From Arcobacter sp. (lineage in GTDB: Bacteria > Campylobacterota > Campylobacteria > Campylobacterales > Arcobacteraceae), in assembly GCA_016744485.1 (NCBI GenBank), contig JADGEG010000055.1, forward strand, positions 1 to 11,436: 11,436 nucleotides of DNA, given 5' to 3'. Below the pieces are notes generated by a model that did not search any database, was not told the DNA's origin, and saw only the letters and a list, made by a program, of their open reading frames with translations. Positions 7,497 through 11,436 of this stretch are shown here, piece by piece (position 1 is the stretch's first letter; every line of letters starts with the position of its first letter). The position numbers and the translations under genes were made by a program.

Positions 7497-8723
7497 TTAA
7501 AAATCTATTTGGACTTGAGTTTGTCCAGTTGTCCCAAATGCTTCATCAATATTTTGTGCAATTTGTGCGAAGTTTACACCTTGTACAGTTTTGAGTGATT
7601 TAAGAATTTCTTTTTTACCACTTAATAATTCTTTTGATTTAATACCATGAGAAATAGATAAACTAGCTTCTATAAAAGCAGATAGTTTATCACATTGTTT
7701 TAATGCTAAACCATCAATTGCATTGTATTTATCATCATTATAAGATATTAGACCATCATGAATAACTTTTATTTTATCAGTATATATTTTATCCAAAAAT
7801 TCATCTTTAACTCCATTATACAAGCCAAGATAATATGAAAATTCGTTTTTTATAGTTTCTGGAATGTTTGGCATAATATCATCTTCTATTTTAAGAATTT
7901 CATATTCACTAATAATTTGTGATAAATCATCAACTGAATATTTAACAGGAGATATAATATCTCTTGTTAAAGCTTCTGGCAAGTCATGAAATAATGCAGT
8001 AAAAAAGTTATTTTCCAATCTTTTAGAACAAGCATTAATTTCAATTGAGTAAAAATAAGAAAAAAGTGCTACAGTTAACATATGCCCAAGAACAGAAGTC
8101 TCAGGAACTCTAGGAGTTTGAGCCCATCTTTTTTGAAATCTTAATCTTCCACTTAGATCAATAATTTTTGCAAGTTTTTTATTTAATAATAATTTTCTAA
8201 TACCAATTAATTCATAATAATCTTCTATTTCTTCTTCAACTTTTTTCTTAACCTCGTCTATATCTGATAAAAACTGACTTGTCTGATAAACAATAGAAAA
8301 TTCCCACTTAGTTGATATGTAAGAAGCAGCTTTTAATATAAATCTTTCTTTTTGATACATTTTAGGGTTTTCAAGATATTCTTTGAATTTCTTTAAAAAA
8401 ATTCCATCATTTATATCTTCTAAAGATGTTTGCAATTTTTCAATAACCCAAGAATTGATTTCTTTTTCTTTTTTTTGTAAAGCTTTTCTAAATACATCTG
8501 GTCTAATATCTGTTACAACAACTCGTCTTAAAAATTCAAATATTCCAGCTTCGATTAAGTGAGTATAATTTACATCTTTTTCAAGTTTTGCAAGAAAGTA
8601 AGCAATAATAAACTTATGGGCTTGTTTATCAAGTTCAACTAATTCAATCATACGGGGGTAATCATTCCATCTTTGTATAGATGCAGATGTAAAAATATGT
8701 TCTATTATTTTAGGATTAATCAT
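7497..8723 (-). CDS. HD-domain phosphohydrolase, YfbR-like, with tandem HD modules
   Basis: A 408-residue cytoplasmic protein is predicted. Its C-terminal half carries a complete HD metal site: His214 (SVLGHML), His246-Asp247 in FHDLPEALTRDIISPVKY, and Asp345 in QCDKLSAF. The run HDxxE, then D, then SPVKY, and a preceding KRW, resemble the YfbR family of 5'-deoxynucleotidases (HD_3 type), so nucleotide monophosphate hydrolysis is the best guess; the substrate is not shown. The N-terminal half looks like a decayed copy of the same domain (see findings). The start at 8721-8723 (MINPKIIEHIF) is preferred to an upstream in-frame GTG at 8778-8780, because the extra 19 codons lie inside another small gene whose stop overlaps this ATG by 8 bases. 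Translation is therefore probably coupled to that gene; no clear binding site precedes the ATG. Confidence 0.85.
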   Translation of the reverse strand: MINPKIIEHIFTSASIQRWNDYPRMIELVELDKQAHKFIIAYFLAKLEKDVNYTHLIEAGIFEFLRRVVVTDIRPDVFRKALQKKEKEINSWVIEKLQTSLEDINDGIFLKKFKEYLENPKMYQKERFILKAASYISTKWEFSIVYQTSQFLSDIDEVKKKVEEEIEDYYELIGIRKLLLNKKLAKIIDLSGRLRFQKRWAQTPRVPETSVLGHMLTVALFSYFYSIEINACSKRLENNFFTALFHDLPEALTRDIISPVKYSVDDLSQIISEYEILKIEDDIMPNIPETIKNEFSYYLGLYNGVKDEFLDKIYTDKIKVIHDGLISYNDDKYNAIDGLALKQCDKLSAFIEASLSISHGIKSKELLSGKKEILKSLKTVQGVNFAQIAQNIDEAFGTTGQTQVQIDF

Positions 8724-8859
8724 TTGTTTTATCTTTATTATCTTGCTTGTTTTTTTTGTCATTTGATTTTGAATTATCACTAAAAATCATTTTTTTCCCC
8801 AGAAGCATTAATGCTACCATACTTAATGTTACAAGATAAGCAAACCAAGGTTCTGCCAT
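8716..8859 (-). CDS. Small single-helix membrane protein (47 residues)
   Basis: This short gene lies between rpiB and the HD gene. It begins MAEPWFAYLVTLSMVALMLL and encodes one membrane helix (about residues 5-21), then a basic junction (GKKMIF) and a highly charged tail of about 22 residues rich in Lys, Asp and Asn that is probably disordered. The ATG has AAGGA 7 bases upstream (8867-8871) and lies 18 bases after the rpiB stop; its TAA overlaps the HD gene's ATG by 8 bases. A good binding site, one helix, a hydrophilic tail and operon packing support a real gene. By the positive-inside rule the tail is probably cytoplasmic. No family is recognised; it might anchor or couple expression of the HD protein, which is inference only. 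Confidence 0.75.
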   Translation of the reverse strand: MAEPWFAYLVTLSMVALMLLGKKMIFSDNSKSNDKKNKQDNKDKTND

Positions 8860-8877
8860 AATACTTTCCTTAAATTT

Positions 8878-9324
8878 TTAATTACAAGACATATAAAGTT
8901 TATCTATTTTTTTTACTCTTTGTGTATGTCTTCCTTCTTGAAATTTAGCACTATCCCATGCATTAATAATTGAATGAATCATACCAAGTCCAGAAACTCG
9001 TTCCCCTAAACATAAAACATTTGCATTGTTATGACTAATTGCCATTGTCGCAGAATATTCATTATGACACAAGGCTGCTCTAATTCCTTTAAATTTATTA
9101 GCGGCCATACTCATGCCTAAACCTGTACCACAAATTAATATGCCTCTACTTCCTTCATTGTTAATAAGTTCTTTGCAAAGTTTGTTTGCAAAATCTGGAT
9201 AATCTACCCTGTCATTTGTATTTGTACCTAAATCAATGACTTCATGTCCTTTTTTTAAAAAAAATTCTTTTACATATGCTTTTATTTGAATACCTGCATG
9301 ATCTACTGCAATAAAATATTTCAT
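8878..9324 (-). CDS. rpiB: Ribose 5-phosphate isomerase B
   Basis: RpiB interconverts ribose 5-phosphate and ribulose 5-phosphate in the pentose phosphate pathway. The 148-residue protein is of normal length for the RpiB/LacAB fold. It shows the N-terminal VDHAG (Asp8, His9), DYPDFA (41-46), the active-site Cys65 in ILICGTGLGMSMAANK, the ring-opening His98 in ISHNNANVLCLGER, and the phosphate-binding arginines in GRHTQRV (Arg132, Arg136). The catalytic Cys-Gly-Thr-Gly favours RpiB over the galactose 6-phosphate isomerase subunits. It starts one base after the lepB stop, with its AAGGA inside the end of lepB, so it is clearly co-transcribed and probably coupled to lepB. Confidence 0.95.
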   Translation of the reverse strand: MKYFIAVDHAGIQIKAYVKEFFLKKGHEVIDLGTNTNDRVDYPDFANKLCKELINNEGSRGILICGTGLGMSMAANKFKGIRAALCHNEYSATMAISHNNANVLCLGERVSGLGMIHSIINAWDSAKFQEGRHTQRVKKIDKLYMSCN

Positions 9325-9325
9325 T

Positions 9326-10111
9326 TTAATAAATTCCTTCTTTATGATTGGTATTAATTATTTTTCCATACATATCAGCTTCAATACTAGTAGGAGTTCT
9401 AAAAACCCTATTCCATCTTATTTGCTTGTCTTCATTCCATGAAAAATAAATAATCCAAGGAGTTCCAACTATATATTTATAAGGCACAGTTCCCCAAAAT
9501 CTAGAATCATTTGAATGATCTCTATTATCTCCCATCATAAAATATTCACCTTGTGGCACTTGTATAGGTGCTATATTAAATAATTCTTGATGATATAAAC
9601 CATTATTTTGAACATTTTCATCATTGTGAATTCCAGGATGTTTATTTTTATAAGGGTTTATAACCCAAAGTTTATTATCAATATTTACAATTTGTTCTTT
9701 TTTATAGTTTTGTTTAACATAATCATTACCTTCGTGTGGATGTAATAATAGTTGTTTATTTTGTATTGCAATTAAATCTCCACCAACTCCAACACATCTT
9801 TTAACAAAATGAATTTTTTCATCAGCTGGATACCTAAATACTACAATTTCACCACGTTTTGGTTTATCACCTTCGATTAAATGACCATTATCATTAAAAT
9901 CAGGAAGTAATTTTATTTCCAACCATGGAATTCTTGGAATTGGAATACCATAAGAGAATTTTTTTACAAAAAGCATATCTCCTATTAGAAGTGTATTTTT
10001 CATACTTCCACTTGGTATTACAAAAGCTTGTGCTACAAAAGACATAACAACAAGCACTATTATAATGGTACCTGTCCATGAGCCTGACCAATTATATATT
10101 TTTTTTAACAT
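9326..10111 (-). CDS. lepB: Signal peptidase I
   Basis: This inner-membrane serine protease cuts signal peptides from exported proteins at the periplasmic face. The 261-residue protein has one N-terminal membrane helix (about 14-31). The nucleophile is Ser36 in PSGSMKNTL, the general base Lys104 is in HFVKRCVGVGGD, and the family's box E is GDNRDHSNDSRFWG (194-207). The segment between the lysine and box E is moderately long, as in Gram-negative enzymes. Its ATG overlaps the end of folD by 7 bases, indicating coupled translation. The unrelated function beside folD and rpiB suggests a housekeeping operon rather than a pathway. From memory, folD and lepB are also neighbours in other Campylobacterota (not checked). 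Confidence 0.95.
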   Translation of the reverse strand: MLKKIYNWSGSWTGTIIIVLVVMSFVAQAFVIPSGSMKNTLLIGDMLFVKKFSYGIPIPRIPWLEIKLLPDFNDNGHLIEGDKPKRGEIVVFRYPADEKIHFVKRCVGVGGDLIAIQNKQLLLHPHEGNDYVKQNYKKEQIVNIDNKLWVINPYKNKHPGIHNDENVQNNGLYHQELFNIAPIQVPQGEYFMMGDNRDHSNDSRFWGTVPYKYIVGTPWIIYFSWNEDKQIRWNRVFRTPTSIEADMYGKIINTNHKEGIY

Positions 10112-10986
10112 ATAGTTTCTTTTTGCTTATGTTTTTCTCTTGTTTCTCTTAAGTTTGCAGCCTTAACAGTGTTTTTTAAAAGCATAGCAATTGTCATGGG
10201 TCCAACACCACCCGGCACTGGTGTTATATAAGAACATTTACTTTTAACTGCTTCAAAGTCAACATCTCCAACTAATTTACCACTTTGTATTCTATTAATA
10301 CCAATATCAATAACAATAGCACCATCTTTGACCATATCTTCTTTTATTAAAAAAGGAACACCAACACCAATACAAATAATATCAGCATCTAAAGTATGAG
10401 TTTTTAAAGATTTTGTACTACTATTACATACATTCACAGTTGCTTTGGCATTTACTAACAGAGATGCCATTGGTTTACCTACAATATCAGATGATCCAAT
10501 AACACATATATTTTTACCCTTAACATCTATTTTATACTCTTCAAATATTCTCATGACTCCATAAGGAGTTGCAGGTACGAACGAATCTAAATTTAATGTC
10601 ATTCTTCCTACATTGTAGGGGTGAAATCCATCAACATCTTTTAAGGGATGAATTGCTTCTAAAATTAATGTGGTATCAATGTGTTGAGGTAAAGGTAATT
10701 GGACTAAAATTCCATCCAAACTTGGGTTTTCATTCATTCTTTGTATAATATCTAAAATTTCACCTTGTGATATTGTTTCTGGTATTTCATGAACTACAGA
10801 ATAAATACCTGCTTTTTTACAAGCTTTTGCCTTCATTCCTACATAAGTAGAACTAGCAGAGTCATCTCCTACTAAAATAACAGCTAAACCAGGTGTGATT
10901 TGTTTTGTTTTTTGAAGTTCATCAACTGATATTTTAACTTCATCTTTTATTTTATTAGATAATGATTTTCCATCTAAGATTGTCAT
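10105..10986 (-). CDS. folD: Bifunctional methylenetetrahydrofolate dehydrogenase/cyclohydrolase
   Basis: FolD interconverts 5,10-methylene-THF, 5,10-methenyl-THF and 10-formyl-THF in the cytoplasm, feeding purine and formyl-methionyl-tRNA synthesis. The 293-residue protein has the family's features in order: active-site Tyr48 and Lys52 in YVGMK, GILVQLPLP (92-100), DVDGFHPYNVG (117-127), the NADP-binding GSSDIVGKP (164-172), and PVPGGVGPMT (256-265) near the C-terminus. The ATG has AAGG about 10 bases upstream and the upstream gap holds the divergent promoter region. It heads the second minus-strand operon. Its substrate is the product of the glycine cleavage system encoded next door, though the two operons are transcribed separately by all appearances. 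Confidence 0.97.
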   Translation of the reverse strand: MTILDGKSLSNKIKDEVKISVDELQKTKQITPGLAVILVGDDSASSTYVGMKAKACKKAGIYSVVHEIPETISQGEILDIIQRMNENPSLDGILVQLPLPQHIDTTLILEAIHPLKDVDGFHPYNVGRMTLNLDSFVPATPYGVMRIFEEYKIDVKGKNICVIGSSDIVGKPMASLLVNAKATVNVCNSSTKSLKTHTLDADIICIGVGVPFLIKEDMVKDGAIVIDIGINRIQSGKLVGDVDFEAVKSKCSYITPVPGGVGPMTIAMLLKNTVKAANLRETREKHKQKETIC

Positions 10987-11016
10987 TTATTTTAAGCCTT
11001 AATTTAATTTTATTAA

Positions 11017-11035
11017 TAGCTTGCTATAATAGCTA
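11017..11035. promoter_or_regulatory. Divergent promoter region with nested palindrome
   Basis: On the plus strand an extended -10 box TGCTATAAT (11022-11030) lies about 31 bases upstream of the cytochrome start. On the minus strand TATTAT (11026-11031) overlaps it and is a possible -10 for folD. The same spot carries nested inverted repeats: GCTAT/ATAGC around one base (11023-11033), and TAGCT (11017-11021) with AGCTA (11031-11035). The symmetry may be a regulator site, or only a result of overlapping AT-rich -10 boxes on both strands. Confidence 0.5.
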
Positions 11036-11060
11036 AAAATATTTTATAAAAAGGTTAATA

Positions 11061-11429
11061 TTGAAAGTTATCATTATTCTGTCCTTCATACTTAGTTTTT
11101 TGTATTCAGAAGAACAAGACAATTTATTCATTACTAAGTTTGAATATGGTGCAATGTTATATAAAAATCCAAGAGGAATAGGCTGTAATAAATGTCATGC
11201 AAATGGTAAAAAAACTATACAATTAGCTAAATATCAAAAATTAAATAAGCAAAATAATAAACTAGAAAATATAAATATAATGGTTCCTCCTATCAATATA
11301 GTGACATTTCAACAATTTAAAACAAAATTAACTGCCGATAAGAGAGACTCATTAATAATGCCTACATATTTTTTAACACAAGATGAATTAAAATCTATAT
11401 ATTTTTATATTAAAAATATTAAATATTAA
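11061..11429 (+). CDS. Small exported mono-haem cytochrome c
   Basis: A 122-residue protein with an N-terminal signal peptide (hydrophobic 3-15, likely cleavage near residue 16, LYS-EEQ) and one haem-binding CNKCH motif (Cys42, Cys45, His46). Near the C-terminus MPTYFLTQDELKSIYFYI (100-117) has the shape of the axial-methionine region and last helix of class I cytochromes c, so Met100 is the likely sixth ligand. It should be a periplasmic electron carrier or redox subunit; partners are not in the window. The start is TTG, chosen because AAAAAGG lies 6 bases upstream and no ATG covers the signal peptide. It is divergent from folD across a shared promoter region. Its stop is 7 bases from the window edge, so downstream partners are unseen. 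Confidence 0.88.
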   Translation: MKVIIILSFILSFLYSEEQDNLFITKFEYGAMLYKNPRGIGCNKCHANGKKTIQLAKYQKLNKQNNKLENINIMVPPINIVTFQQFKTKLTADKRDSLIMPTYFLTQDELKSIYFYIKNIKY

Positions 11430-11436
11430 TTAAATC

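Noticed and set aside
9900..10091. Second minus-strand frame inside lepB
   Set aside because: It is a shifted frame within the conserved signal peptidase start region; the Cys/Tyr/Ser-rich product looks like a shadow.
1..11436. Mobile elements, CRISPR arrays, tRNA or rRNA genes
   Set aside because: I found no transposase or integrase, no regularly spaced repeats, and no cloverleaf or rRNA-like G+C-rich stretch in the short intergenic regions.

Overview
The window is strongly A+T-rich and almost fully coding. The protein set, the very low G+C and the AAGGA-type ribosome binding sites fit a Campylobacterota bacterium, most like the Arcobacter group. That placement comes from protein character and gene company read by eye, not from a database comparison.

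Layout: (1) 1-426 has no intact gene. It holds a possible C-terminal gene remnant on the minus strand (109-273) and two AT-rich hairpins, the larger (349-386) placed to end the operon to its right. (2) 427-6978 is a minus-strand operon read gcvT-gcvH-gcvPA-gcvPB-lipA-lpdA: all four parts of the glycine cleavage system (P-protein split in two), the lipoyl synthase that completes the GcvH cofactor, and the dihydrolipoyl dehydrogenase that reoxidises it. (3) 6979-7074 is a short gap with a hairpin and a likely gcvT promoter. (4) 7075-10986 is a second minus-strand operon read folD-lepB-rpiB-small membrane protein-HD protein-two-helix membrane protein, with very tight or overlapping junctions. (5) 10987-11060 is a divergent promoter region. 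(6) 11061-11429, on the plus strand, encodes a small exported mono-haem cytochrome c.

How the genes fit together: the glycine cleavage operon turns glycine and tetrahydrofolate into CO2, ammonia, NADH and 5,10-methylene-THF. FolD, at the head of the neighbouring operon, interconverts 5,10-methylene-THF and 10-formyl-THF, so the two operons meet in one-carbon metabolism. RpiB (pentose phosphate) and LepB (signal peptidase) are housekeeping genes. The HD protein looks like a nucleotide phosphohydrolase related to YfbR.

I see no mobile element, CRISPR array, tRNA or rRNA, and nothing I can honestly call a new multi-gene system. The points most worth a second look are a 47-residue membrane protein gene hidden between rpiB and the HD gene, and the HD protein itself, which appears to be a tandem duplication with one active and one decayed HD domain.
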